From Nocardioides kongjuensis (GTDB taxonomy: Bacteria > Actinomycetota > Actinomycetes > Propionibacteriales > Nocardioidaceae): a stretch of DNA of 64,000 nucleotides. Below are positions 1-10,053 of the stretch, in pieces (the first letter of the stretch is position 1; each line of letters opens with the position of its first letter). Position numbers and translations under genes: made by a program. The notes beneath the pieces are model-generated. The model was not told the DNA's origin, made no database searches, and saw nothing but the letters and a program-made list of their open reading frames with translations. The stretch spans positions 4,343,001 through 4,407,000 of the forward strand of contig NZ_JACCBF010000001.1 in the NCBI RefSeq assembly GCF_013409625.1. Direction: 5' to 3'.

Positions 1-609
1 CGCGCCCGGCTGCTCGCCTGGGACCGCCGGATGGCGGCCGACAGCATCGAGGCCGCCCTGTTCGCCCGGGTCCGTGCCGCCGTCGTCGAGGGGCTGCACG
101 ACGCCCCCGCGCTCGCGGGCGTGGACCGCAGCCCTCACGGAGAGCTGTTCGCTCCCTGGTTCGACCTGCGCAGCCGGATACGCCTGTGCCTGCCCGCGAT
201 CCTCGCGGCCGAGAAGCCGTTCGGGGTCGACGTGCTGCAGGTCGTCGCCACCGCGCTCGAGCAGGTCGCCGCGCAGCCGGAGCCCGCGTCGTGGGGGACC
301 GACCACGTCGTCGTACCCCTCACGCCGCACCAGCAGCTCGGCCTGCCCGCACCCGCGGGCACCGCGCCGCCCTCCGTGCCCCTCGCCGGCGACGACGACT
401 GCGTCCTCGCCACCCGGGCGCTCGGTGGCACCGGCGCCTGCATCCACGGTCCCGTCGCCCGCTGGGTCTGGGACCTGGCCGGCGACAGCCGCTGGGTCGT
501 CCCGCTCGGCGCGTCCGGTGACCCGGGCTCCCCGCACCACCACGACCAGCAAGCCGTCTGGGCCACCGGCGGCGCCCTTCGCGTGAACCGCACCCTGGAG
601 CAGCCATGA
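1..609 (+). CDS. Penicillin acylase family protein, C-terminal part
   Basis: The reading frame is open from the first base, so the gene starts before the window and only about 200 C-terminal residues are visible. The end contains the stretch VPLGASGDPGSPHHHDQQ followed by W, which matches the conserved G-x-S-G-x-P-x-SPH-x-x-DQ ending of penicillin acylase / PvdQ-type Ntn hydrolases (beta subunit). These enzymes cleave themselves and then hydrolyse amide-linked acyl or aromatic groups; the catalytic N-terminal serine of the beta chain lies outside the window. The stop overlaps the ATG of the next gene (ATGA), so the two are translationally coupled. Since the next gene is a siderophore-type acetyltransferase, a role in trimming an acylated siderophore precursor, as PvdQ does in pyoverdine synthesis, is possible; this is inference. 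Confidence 0.72.
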   Translation, partial: RARLLAWDRRMAADSIEAALFARVRAAVVEGLHDAPALAGVDRSPHGELFAPWFDLRSRIRLCLPAILAAEKPFGVDVLQVVATALEQVAAQPEPASWGTDHVVVPLTPHQQLGLPAPAGTAPPSVPLAGDDDCVLATRALGGTGACIHGPVARWVWDLAGDSRWVVPLGASGDPGSPHHHDQQAVWATGGALRVNRTLEQP

Positions 610-1139
610 GCATCGCAGTCCGCCCCGTCGACCCGGCCGCCGACGCGGCCGTCCTGCACGCCTGGGTGACCCAGCCGCGCGCGAGGTTCTGGGGCATGAG
701 CGACCACTCGGTCGACGACGTCGCGCACGTCTACGCCTACATCCACGACCAGGCCCACCTCGCGGCCTACCTCCTCCTGTCCGGCGACCACCCGCTCGGG
801 CTGCTCCAGACCTACGACCCCGCTGTCGACGAGATCGGCCGGTGGTACGACCGCGCGCCCGGCGACGTCGGCGTCCACCTCCTCCTGGCCGACGACCCGC
901 GCCGCGCCGGCCGCACCCGCGAGGTCATCGCCGCCGGGCTCGACCTCGTCGCCCACCTGCCCGGCTGCCGCCGGCTCGTGTTCGAGCCGGACTCCCGCAA
1001 CACCGCGTCGGTCAGCCTGCTCGAGCGTCTCGGCTGCGTCCGCGGCCCATTGGTCGAGCTGCGCACGAGCGTCGCGGAGAAGCCGGCGCAGTTCTTCTTC
1101 CTGGATCGCGAACGCGCGCTCGTGCTCGCCCGGCGGTGA
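606..1139 (+). CDS. GNAT acetyltransferase, IucB/MbtK-like siderophore type
   Basis: A 177-residue protein with the Acetyltransf_8 pattern seen in IucB, AlcB and MbtK: an early W/FW region, a GVHLLLADD strand-loop, then a G-rich acetyl-CoA loop and the FEPDSRNTAS strand with RLG close to the end. Members acylate the N6-hydroxyl of hydroxylysine during hydroxamate siderophore synthesis, using acetyl-CoA or a fatty acyl-CoA. The ATG overlaps the upstream stop by four bases (ATGA), so it is the second gene of an operon that begins outside the window. No NIS synthetase or lysine monooxygenase is visible, so the pathway assignment rests on the family alone. Confidence 0.72.
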   Translation: MSIAVRPVDPAADAAVLHAWVTQPRARFWGMSDHSVDDVAHVYAYIHDQAHLAAYLLLSGDHPLGLLQTYDPAVDEIGRWYDRAPGDVGVHLLLADDPRRAGRTREVIAAGLDLVAHLPGCRRLVFEPDSRNTASVSLLERLGCVRGPLVELRTSVAEKPAQFFFLDRERALVLARR

Positions 1140-1161
1140 GCCCGGGCACCCGGTCGGTCGG

Positions 1162-1626
1162 TCAGCCGACCGGCCAGACGATCCGGGTCTGCCAGGTGGA
1201 GGGATCGGGGTGGGACTCGGGGTCGGAGAGGTACGTCTCCCACACCTGCGCGGCAGGCTCGAGCCCCTGCTCGGACATCCACGCCACGAGCTCGCCGTAG
1301 GAGCGTTCCATCGTGTCGTACGGACCGACGTGGATCGCCTCGACGGCGCGGCCGCCGGGAAGGACGAGGCGATGGGCCCCGTCGCGAGGATCGGCGGGCC
1401 GGGACACGGGGAACCCGGCCTCCACCTCGACGGTCTCGTCCGGCATCCGGGGGTAGAAACCGAAGGGAGGACCGACGATCTCCAGGCCCGCCTCCTGGGC
1501 CTGCGCGGCTGCCTGGTGGAAGGCGTCCTCGAAGAACGCGGCAAGCTCGGCGCGTGGCACCTCGCCACGCACGGCGATGCTCTCCTGGGGCTCGAGGTGG
1601 ACGACGTGCGGCGAGATGAGCGGCAT
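1162..1626 (-). CDS. GyrI-like / AraC effector-binding domain protein
   Basis: A 154-residue protein. The frame is open further upstream but the protein-like sequence starts at MPLISPHVVHLEPQ, so I place the start at 1626. The repeated pattern (V-x-GEVPRAELAAFF, then GPPFGFYPRMPD, and later VGPYDTMERSYGEL with a final WETYLSDPE) is that of stand-alone GyrI-like small-molecule-binding domains (SOUL/GyrI fold). These bind hydrophobic ligands or hydrolyse toxic compounds, or serve as ligand sensors. It lacks a DNA-binding domain. It converges on the acetyltransferase gene and is divergent from narK; no functional link to nitrate use is apparent. Confidence 0.7.
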   Translation of the reverse strand: MPLISPHVVHLEPQESIAVRGEVPRAELAAFFEDAFHQAAAQAQEAGLEIVGPPFGFYPRMPDETVEVEAGFPVSRPADPRDGAHRLVLPGGRAVEAIHVGPYDTMERSYGELVAWMSEQGLEPAAQVWETYLSDPESHPDPSTWQTRIVWPVG

Positions 1627-1713
1627 GCAGCGAGTCTGGCGCCGTCGTCGCGGACGCCGGCAGGGTCGAAGGTCCCGGAGCACGCCGGCGACAGCCTCGG
1701 GACGACCCCGGCG

Positions 1714-1787
1714 GTGAGCCCGTGAGCCGCGTGAGCCCGTGAGACGGAGTTGACGAGACGAAATCTGCGGGCACACCGCGGCGAAAC
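1714..1787 (+). promoter_or_regulatory. Nitrate-regulon control region, copy A (narK)
   Basis: The 13-mer GTGAGCCCGTGAG occurs twice (1714-1726 and 1731-1743). The second copy is followed after six bases by TTGAC (1750-1754). CACAC-N6-GAAAC lies at 1772-1787, which fits a GlnR-type a/b half-site pair. The same GTGAG-pair/N6/TTGAC layout recurs upstream of the nitrate reductase and the FAD reductase genes and I did not notice it elsewhere in the window. Likely binders are GlnR and NnaR. Confidence 0.65.
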
Positions 1788-1844
1788 CGCCGGCCCACAG
1801 GCTTCAGGGGTACGAACCGGACCCGACCCTGCCAGGAGCCCGCG

Positions 1845-3425
1845 ATGACCCTCACCAGTCCCACGGGTGGCGACCTCGCCGCCCGCGCACCCGAAGCGCC
1901 CCTCCGCCGACGGAAGGGCCGCTGGATCGACGACTGGCGCCCGGAGGACAGGCAGTTCTGGGAGGAGACCGGGGCGCCGATCGCCAGGCGCAACCTGGTC
2001 TGGTCGATCTTCGCCGAGCACCTCGGCTTCTCGGTGTGGCTGATCTGGAGCGTGAGCTCCGCCTTCCTGCTGGCGCAGGGCTTCGCCTTCACGCCCCAGC
2101 AGCTGTTCTTCCTCGTCGCGATCCCGAACCTCGTCGGCGCCCTCATCCGGGTGCCCTACACGCTCGCGGTCGGGAGGTTCGGCGGGCGGAACTGGACGAT
2201 GGTCAGCGCCGGCCTCCTGCTCGTGCCCACGCTGGGCTTCGCCTACTTCGTGACCCAGCCGGGCACGCCGTACGCCGTCTTCTGCGTGATCGCCGCGACC
2301 GCCGGCTTCGGCGGCGGCAACTTCGCGAGCTCGATGGCCAACATCAACTTCTTCTACCCCGCGCGGCTCAAGGGCGCGGCCCTCGGCCTCAACGCGGCCG
2401 GCGGCAACCTCGGTGTCGCGATCATCCAGCTCTTCCTGCCCGTGATCGTCGGCGGTGCCGGCATCTTCGGGCTGGTCAAGGCCTCGGCGGGCGGCATCCA
2501 CCTCGAGCGGGCCGCGTGGGTGTACGCCGGCCTGGCCGTCGTCGCCGTGCTCGCCGCCTTCCTCTTCATGGACAACCTGTCCAACGCCAGGACCGACACC
2601 AAGCAGCAGCTGAGCGTGCTCAAGCACAAGCACACCTGGGTGATGTCTTTCCTCTACATCGGCACCTTCGGCTCGTTCATCGGCTACTCGGCGGCGATGC
2701 CCCTGCTGATCAAGCTCAACTTCTGGCGCCAGCCGGTCCCCGCGGTGCACGGCATCGGCATCAACTTCGCGTTCTACGCCTTCCTCGGCGCGCTCGTCGG
2801 CTCCGTGGCCCGCCCGCTCGGCGGCTACCTCGCCGACCGCTTCGGCGGTGGCCGGATCACCCTGGTCGCCTTCGGCGGCATGGTCCTCGGCACGCTCGGC
2901 ATCCTGGTCACCCTCGGCATGCTCGAGCCGCTCCCGCCGGCCCCCGACAAGGCGACGCTCGCGAAGATCGCCGCCGACCCCGCAGCGTTCCAGTTCCCCG
3001 ACGCCGTGCGCACCGCGGTCGAGTCGAACGCCGACGTCTTCCCGCTGTTCCTCGGCATCTTCCTGTTCGTCTTCGCGTGCACCGGGATCGGCAACGGCTC
3101 GACGTACAAGATGATCCCGGCGATCTTCCGCACCGACGCCGAGCGCGCCACCGTCGCCGGCACCCCCGAGCGCGAGCTCGCCCTGCTCGACGGCACCAAG
3201 AAGTCGTCGGCCGCGGTCGGCATCATCGGTGCGGTCGGCGCCATCGGCGGGTTCCTCATCCCGATCACGTTCGGCTCCCCGTGGGTGAGCGACCCGCTGG
3301 CCGCCACGAAGACCGCCTTCGTCGTCTTCACCTGCTTCTACGTGGTCTGCGCCCTCGTGACGTGGGCCGTGTTCCTGCGGAGGACGACCAGCGCCGAGAG
3401 GGGGTACGCCGGGCTCGGCCTCTGA
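1845..3425 (+). CDS. narK: Nitrate/nitrite transporter NarK
   Basis: A 526-residue major facilitator with about 12 membrane segments. It takes up nitrate, or exchanges it for nitrite, across the cytoplasmic membrane. The first nitrate signature is clear near residues 154-172 (GFGGGNFASSMANINFFYP), and a second glycine-rich GIGNGSTYKMIP signature lies near residue 413. The arginine of the LIRVPYT helix (near 102) matches the conserved substrate-binding Arg. The hydrophilic N-terminus of about 50 residues and an insert around 360-390 (PPAPDKATLAKIAADPAA region) are common in actinobacterial NarK. The ATG at 1845 has AGGAGC seven bases upstream. It is first in the nitrate module and lies below the duplicated regulatory element at 1714-1787. 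Confidence 0.95.
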   Translation: MTLTSPTGGDLAARAPEAPLRRRKGRWIDDWRPEDRQFWEETGAPIARRNLVWSIFAEHLGFSVWLIWSVSSAFLLAQGFAFTPQQLFFLVAIPNLVGALIRVPYTLAVGRFGGRNWTMVSAGLLLVPTLGFAYFVTQPGTPYAVFCVIAATAGFGGGNFASSMANINFFYPARLKGAALGLNAAGGNLGVAIIQLFLPVIVGGAGIFGLVKASAGGIHLERAAWVYAGLAVVAVLAAFLFMDNLSNARTDTKQQLSVLKHKHTWVMSFLYIGTFGSFIGYSAAMPLLIKLNFWRQPVPAVHGIGINFAFYAFLGALVGSVARPLGGYLADRFGGGRITLVAFGGMVLGTLGILVTLGMLEPLPPAPDKATLAKIAADPAAFQFPDAVRTAVESNADVFPLFLGIFLFVFACTGIGNGSTYKMIPAIFRTDAERATVAGTPERELALLDGTKKSSAAVGIIGAVGAIGGFLIPITFGSPWVSDPLAATKTAFVVFTCFYVVCALVTWAVFLRRTTSAERGYAGLGL

Positions 3426-3446
3426 CCGCTCTGCTGGAATGGGGCG

Positions 3447-4007
3447 ATGCGCACCCTGGCACTCGCCCTCCTGCTGGTCCTGCTCCCGACGTCACTGGCG
3501 TCCGCGAGCGTCGAACGCGCCACTGGGCCGCTGCCCTCAGCGGCCCAGTGGCAGTCCGACGTGCGGGCCGTCTACGCGAAGAAGCGCCCGGGTGCCTACC
3601 TCACCGAGCGCGCGGCCACCGGCCAGAAGCGGCTGGCCATCGTGCTCGACATCGACAACACCTCCCTGGCCACGCACTACGCCTGGCCCGCGCCGATCAA
3701 GCGGACCCTCAAGCTGACCAGGAAGGCCGAGAGCCGCGGCATGGCCGTCGTCTTCGTCACCGGCCGCTTCGAGGACGGCCTGGCCGACGTGACGAAGGCC
3801 CTCGACGCGGCGGGCTACCACCACGACGGGATCTGCGGGCGCCGGCACGGCGAGGCGATCGCCGACGGCAAGCAGCGCTGCCGCGCCCAGTACGCCGCGC
3901 AGGGCTGGACCTTCGTCCTCAACGTCGGCAACCGCAGCACCGACTTCGTCGGTGGTGACTACGAGCGCAGGCTCCGGTTGCCCAGCTACGGCGGCGCGCT
4001 CAGCTGA
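3447..4007 (+). CDS. Secreted HAD-superfamily acid phosphatase
   Basis: A 186-residue protein with a hydrophobic signal peptide (about residues 1-20, ending ASA). The mature part has the HAD nucleophile motif LDIDNTS (D68, D70), a second motif FVTGR (threonine and Arg), and a later NVGNRSTDFVGG where class IIIB phosphatases carry G-D/N-x-x-x-D. This resembles HAD subfamily IIIB (plant VSP / class B acid phosphatase) enzymes that hydrolyse phosphomonoesters outside the membrane. The third motif has N in place of the first acidic residue, so activity could be reduced. It lies 21 bases after narK, so it may be read from the narK promoter, but its role with nitrate is unclear. Confidence 0.75.
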   Translation: MRTLALALLLVLLPTSLASASVERATGPLPSAAQWQSDVRAVYAKKRPGAYLTERAATGQKRLAIVLDIDNTSLATHYAWPAPIKRTLKLTRKAESRGMAVVFVTGRFEDGLADVTKALDAAGYHHDGICGRRHGEAIADGKQRCRAQYAAQGWTFVLNVGNRSTDFVGGDYERRLRLPSYGGALS

Positions 4008-4029
4008 GGCCCGCCCGGCCGCGACGGCG

Positions 4030-4062
4030 CGAGGACGGGGCGAGGACGGGGCGACAACGGGG
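4030..4062 (+). repeat. Three 11-bp tandem repeats before the nitrate reductase control region
   Basis: CGAGGACGGGG is present at 4030-4040 and 4041-4051, and a variant CGACAACGGGG at 4052-4062. They sit between the HAD phosphatase stop and control element B. An 11-bp period puts each copy on the same face of the helix, so protein binding is possible; chance slippage in GC-rich DNA is equally possible. Confidence 0.5.
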
Positions 4063-4067
4063 CGCCC

Positions 4068-4124
4068 GTGAGTCCGTGAGGAGTCGTTGACGCCGGCGTC
4101 CTCCGCGCGGTCGCGATGCGCAAC
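4068..4124 (+). promoter_or_regulatory. Nitrate-regulon control region, copy B (nitrate reductase)
   Basis: GTGAGTCCGTGAG at 4068-4080 is followed after exactly six bases by TTGAC at 4087-4091, as in copies A and C. The GlnR-like GAAAC is here only GCAAC (4120-4124), but its distance from TTGAC (33 bases) equals that in copy A. The nitrate reductase start is 15-24 bases further on. Confidence 0.6.
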
Positions 4125-4138
4125 GCGGGTCCCGTGGA

Positions 4139-6196
<2,058 letters not shown>

Positions 6197-6955
6197 GTGC
6201 CGGGTGGGCAGCCTGCAGCTCCGCCCACCGCCAGCGGGCGACCAGCACCGCCGCCTCGCGGGCCACGTCGACGGTCATCTTCGACGCACCGGCGACCCGC
6301 TCGGTGAAGGTGATCGGGTGCTCCACGACCCGCAGACCGCGGCGCTCGGCGTGCCAGGTGTTCTCGACCTGGAAGCCGTAGCCGTTGGACTCGGTGCGCA
6401 GCACGTCGCAGCGCAGCAGGGCGGCCGCCCGCCAGGCCCGGAAGCCGGAGGTCGCGTCGCGGGTCTGCAGCCGGAGGGCCCGGCGGGCGTAGGCGTTCGC
6501 GCCCAGCGACAGGACCCGGCGGCGTACCGGCCAGCCCTCGGCGCCACCGCCGCGGACGTAGCGCGAGCCGATGACGAGGTCGTGGTCGGCGAGCAGGGCC
6601 AGCATCGCCGGGATCTCCTCGACGGGGTGCGAGCCGTCGGCGTCGAGCTGGATGACCGCGTGGTAGCCGTCGTCGACGGCGTACGAGAAGCCGGCACGGT
6701 ACGCCGCCCCGAGGCCGTCCTTCGCGAGCCGGGTGACCAGGTGCACCCAGTCGCCGTGGGCGGGGTGGGCGCGGACCAGCTCCCCGGTGCCGTCGGGGCT
6801 GTTGTCGTCGACGACGAGCACGTCGAGGTGCGGCGCGCCAGCGCCGGAGCGGACGGCCGCGAGCCGGTCGAGCAGGGGGAGGATCGTCGACGCCTCGTCG
6901 TAGGTCGGCACGACGGCGACGCAGCGCAGCGACGCCGGGGCGGGCAGGAAGGTGC

Positions 6956-8449
6956 TCATCGTCGGCTCCAGACGTGCAGGTCGCCGAACGACGCCTGCTC
7001 GGTGTAGTGGTGTTCGAACCAGGTCTGCAGCTCCGCCGGGGCGGTGATCCCCCAGCCGGAGATGCTGGTGCCGGACACGACGACCCAGCGGGGCGCGTCG
7101 GCGCCGGACAGCACCGCCTGCAGGTCGCGCAGGCGCGGGTCGCGGACCCGGGCGGGCAGGCTCCACAGGTACTGGTACGGGCTGTCGAGCCCGGCGGCCG
7201 CGACGATGTCGGGGCGTCCGAACGCCACGACGACGCCGTCACCGGGACCGCCGTGGGTGCGCAGGTAGGCGGCCACCCTGGCGTCGCGGCCGATGGCGTC
7301 GTCGACGGGCACGGCGAGCTCGTGGCTCCACGCGCCGAGGGTGCCGAGCACGGTCAGGCCGAGGCAGGTGGCGAGCGCCCAGCGCCGCCAGCCGGTGGGC
7401 CGGACCAGGCTCGCGAGCAGCACCACGCCGGGGATCAGGCCGGTCAGGTAGTGCAGCCAGTAGCTGCCGCCGGCGGCCACGCCGACCAGCTCCCAGGCGA
7501 CCATCGCGAGCGCCGCGACCCGCAGGGGTGCGGACCGGGGGCCACGACGCCACGCAGTGCGGGCCGCGAGGAAGCCGGTGACGAGCAGGGTCAGGGCCGC
7601 GCCGCTGGCGAGGAAGGCCTTCAGCACGAGGACGAAGCGCTCGGAGGTCGCCGGCGACGCGGACGACCCGATCACGGCCGAGGCCTGGAGCCGGAAGGTG
7701 ACCACGGCGTCCCACAGCTCGGCGGGGGAGGTGCCGAGGGCTGCGGAGGACGCGACGACGACCGCCACCACTGCCGCCGCGCCGCCGGCGAACGCCGCCG
7801 TCCGCCGGCGCAGGTGCGGGACCCGCCCTCGCGAGAGCGGCACCAGCACGACGGCGAGCACGAAGACGTCGACCATGTTCTGCTTCACCAGCGCGGCACA
7901 CGCGGCCGCCACCCCTGCCCCGGTCGCCAGCAGCAGGGAGCGCCGGTCCGCCTCGCCGGTCAGCGACGTGACGAGCGCGAGCACGCCCAGCAGCACGAAC
8001 GGGACCGCCAGCACCTCGCCGTCGGTCTCCGGCATCCCGAGCAGCGGGCTGGCGAGGAGCGCGGCCGCGAGCACCGGCGCCAGGTGGGCGGTCCAGTGCG
8101 AGGCCCGGGGCGCCACCCGTGCTGCGAGCATCCCCGCCAGCAGCACCGTCGCCGCACTCGCGAGTGCGCCGAGCAGCTTGACGCCGGGCGCGATCAGCCC
8201 GTCGGGATGCAACGTCTCCGGGCCGAGGTCGGCGAGCCGGAACAGCCACAGCAGCAGCGGCGGCCGGTCGACCCAGTAGTCGCCGTACAGCGAGCTGCCC
8301 GGCGCCCACTGCCGCCCCAGCATGAGGAATCCGGCCTCGTCCGAGGCCAGCGGTACCCACAGGAACGGAAGCCATGCGAGGAACGCGACCACGCTCGCGA
8401 CGTACGTCGTCCGAGTGGGCCGGGTGCGGCGCGGGGTGGGCTTCAGCAC
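6956..8449 (-). CDS. Polytopic glycosyltransferase, GT39/ArnT-like
   Basis: About 497 residues if translation starts at the GTG at 8449 (VLKPTPRRTRP, just before the first membrane segment); upstream in-frame sequence does not look coding. The first periplasmic loop carries the acidic motif SDEAGFLMLGRQW and then DYWVDRPPLLLW, the D-E/x-R-x-P-P pattern of ArnT and PMT/GT39 lipid-linked sugar transferases. About ten hydrophobic helices follow, and the C-terminal part is a soluble extracytoplasmic domain. It probably moves a sugar from a polyprenyl-phosphate donor to a cell-surface acceptor. Its stop overlaps the GT2 start. Its start region is shared with control element C of the divergent nitrate genes. 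Confidence 0.8.
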   Translation of the reverse strand: MLKPTPRRTRPTRTTYVASVVAFLAWLPFLWVPLASDEAGFLMLGRQWAPGSSLYGDYWVDRPPLLLWLFRLADLGPETLHPDGLIAPGVKLLGALASAATVLLAGMLAARVAPRASHWTAHLAPVLAAALLASPLLGMPETDGEVLAVPFVLLGVLALVTSLTGEADRRSLLLATGAGVAAACAALVKQNMVDVFVLAVVLVPLSRGRVPHLRRRTAAFAGGAAAVVAVVVASSAALGTSPAELWDAVVTFRLQASAVIGSSASPATSERFVLVLKAFLASGAALTLLVTGFLAARTAWRRGPRSAPLRVAALAMVAWELVGVAAGGSYWLHYLTGLIPGVVLLASLVRPTGWRRWALATCLGLTVLGTLGAWSHELAVPVDDAIGRDARVAAYLRTHGGPGDGVVVAFGRPDIVAAAGLDSPYQYLWSLPARVRDPRLRDLQAVLSGADAPRWVVVSGTSISGWGITAPAELQTWFEHHYTEQASFGDLHVWSRR

Positions 8450-8509
8450 ACGATCGACGCTAGGTCGGGCACCATGAAGGGACAATGAAGCCGTGATCCC
8501 GTGCGGTCG

Positions 8510-8567
8510 GTGAGCCCGTGAGGACTCGTTGACATCGGCGTGCAACACGAGCACACGGCCGCGAAAC
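8510..8567 (+). promoter_or_regulatory. Nitrate-regulon control region, copy C (nasB-like/nirBD operon)
   Basis: GTGAGCCCGTGAG at 8510-8522, six bases, then TTGAC at 8529-8533; identical layout to copies A and B. CACAC-N6-GAAAC at 8552-8567 is a GlnR-like half-site pair, one base further from TTGAC than in copy A. It lies in the divergent region between the ArnT-like gene and the nitrite reductase operon. Confidence 0.65.
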
Positions 8568-8589
8568 CTCGGTGTCCTTCGATGGACAC

Positions 8590-10050
8590 ATGACCAGCCG
8601 ACCACACGCCGAGCCACCGCGACCGCGGCTCGTCGTCGTCGGTTCCGGCATGGCCGCGACCCGGCTGGTCGAGCAGCTCGTCGCCCGCAGCGCGCCCGCG
8701 CGGATGGACATCACGGTCCTCGGGGACGAGGACACCGCGCCGTACAACCGGATCCTGCTCTCCGCCGTCCTCGAGGGGACGCACCGCCCGGAGGCACTGA
8801 CCCTGCGCGACGAGCAGTGGTACGCCGACAACGGCGTCGACCTGCGCCTCGGCGCCCGCGTCCTGGGCATCGACCGGGAGCGCCAGGACGTGATGCTCGT
8901 CGACGGCACCCTGGTGGAGTACGACGTCCTGGTGCTCGCCACGGGCAGCATCCCGTCGCTCCCGCCGATCCGCGGACTGGTGCGGATGGACGGCTCCCTG
9001 CACGAGGCCGTGCACGCCTTCCGCTCGCTCGCCGACTGCCGGCGCCTGCTCGCCGCGCTGCCCCACGGCCGCCGCGCGGTCGTCGTCGGCGGCGGCCTGC
9101 TCGGCCTCCAGGTCGCCCGTGCCCTCGGCGTGCGCGGCATCGGGACCGAGGTCGTCGAGGGTGCCGACCACCTGCTCCACCAGCAGCTGAGCGCCCCTGC
9201 CGCAAGGATCCTCGCCCGCGACCTGAAGAAGCTCGGCGTCGCCGTCTACACCGGTGCCCGCGCCGTCCGCCTCGTCGAGGGGCCCACCGGTCCGGCGCTG
9301 CGCCTCGACAACGGCTTCACCCTCGACACCGACCTGGTCGTGCTCACCGCCGGCGGCCGCCCCTCGACGGCGCTGGCCCGCGGCGCGGGGCTCGAGGTCC
9401 GCCGCGGCATCGTCGTCGACGACCGCCTCTCCAGCGTCACCGACCCGAGCGTCCACGCGCTCGGCGACTGTGCCGAGCACGACGGCCGCACCACCGGCTT
9501 CGTCCCTCCCGCCTGGGAGCAGGCCGAGATCCTCGCAGGGGTCCTCTGCGACGACGCGGTGAAGTACGACGGTGCGCGCATCGTCGCCCGGCTCCGCGCC
9601 ACCGACCTCGACGTCGCCGTGCTCGGGGACGCCGCGGCCGAGCTCGCCGCCGGCGGCGAGGTGGTCGAGGTCGCGAACCCCGTGTCAGGGTCGCACCGCC
9701 GCCTCGTCGTGCGCGACGGCCGGATCGTCGCCGCCACCCTGGTCGGCGACCTGTCCCGGGTCGGCCTGATCACCCAGCACTTCGACCGGCAGACCGTCCT
9801 CGGGCCGAACGAGCCCGGTGAGCTGCTCCTGCCCCAGCGTGCCGCGGGAAGCGGCACCCGTGGCGTCGTGCTGCCCGACGACGCCGAGGTGTGCGCCTGC
9901 GCCGGCGTCACCGCCGGCCGGATCCGGGCCTGCTCCTCGCTCGAGCAGGTCCGCGACACCACCCGCGCGACCACCGGCTGCGGTGGCTGCGCCAGCACCG
10001 TCCGGCAGCTGCTCAGCAGCCGCCCCGCCCTCGTCACGAAAGGCTCATGA
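8590..10050 (+). CDS. FAD-dependent oxidoreductase with BFD-like [2Fe-2S] domain (nitrate reductase electron-transfer subunit)
   Basis: About 486 residues (ATG at 8590; a GTG at 8572 would add six). It has two Rossmann folds, LVVVGSGMAATRL near the N-terminus for FAD and AVVVGGGLLGLQVARALG near residue 155 for NAD(P)H. The C-terminal BFD-like domain has Cys-x-Cys (VCACAGVTAG) and C-x2-C (TGCGGCAST) ligands for a [2Fe-2S] cluster. This is the NasB/NirB N-terminal architecture without the siroheme half. It most likely passes electrons from NAD(P)H to the nitrate reductase, which lacks its own donor domain. The gap to nirB is three bases, so it heads the nirBD-nnaR-chelatase operon. Confidence 0.85.
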   Translation: MTSRPHAEPPRPRLVVVGSGMAATRLVEQLVARSAPARMDITVLGDEDTAPYNRILLSAVLEGTHRPEALTLRDEQWYADNGVDLRLGARVLGIDRERQDVMLVDGTLVEYDVLVLATGSIPSLPPIRGLVRMDGSLHEAVHAFRSLADCRRLLAALPHGRRAVVVGGGLLGLQVARALGVRGIGTEVVEGADHLLHQQLSAPAARILARDLKKLGVAVYTGARAVRLVEGPTGPALRLDNGFTLDTDLVVLTAGGRPSTALARGAGLEVRRGIVVDDRLSSVTDPSVHALGDCAEHDGRTTGFVPPAWEQAEILAGVLCDDAVKYDGARIVARLRATDLDVAVLGDAAAELAAGGEVVEVANPVSGSHRRLVVRDGRIVAATLVGDLSRVGLITQHFDRQTVLGPNEPGELLLPQRAAGSGTRGVVLPDDAEVCACAGVTAGRIRACSSLEQVRDTTRATTGCGGCASTVRQLLSSRPALVTKGS

Positions 10051-10053
10051 GAC

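Noticed and set aside
135..2750. 871-aa minus-strand open frame across the acylase, acetyltransferase and narK genes
   Set aside because: Its composition (Arg/Gly/Glu-rich, no domain) is that of a mirror frame of GC-rich coding DNA; the plus-strand genes have clear families.
8447..8474. Ten-codon leader peptide (MVPDLASIVC) before the ArnT-like gene
   Set aside because: There is no ribosome binding site or attenuator-like structure; the stop overlapping the GTG start is probably chance.
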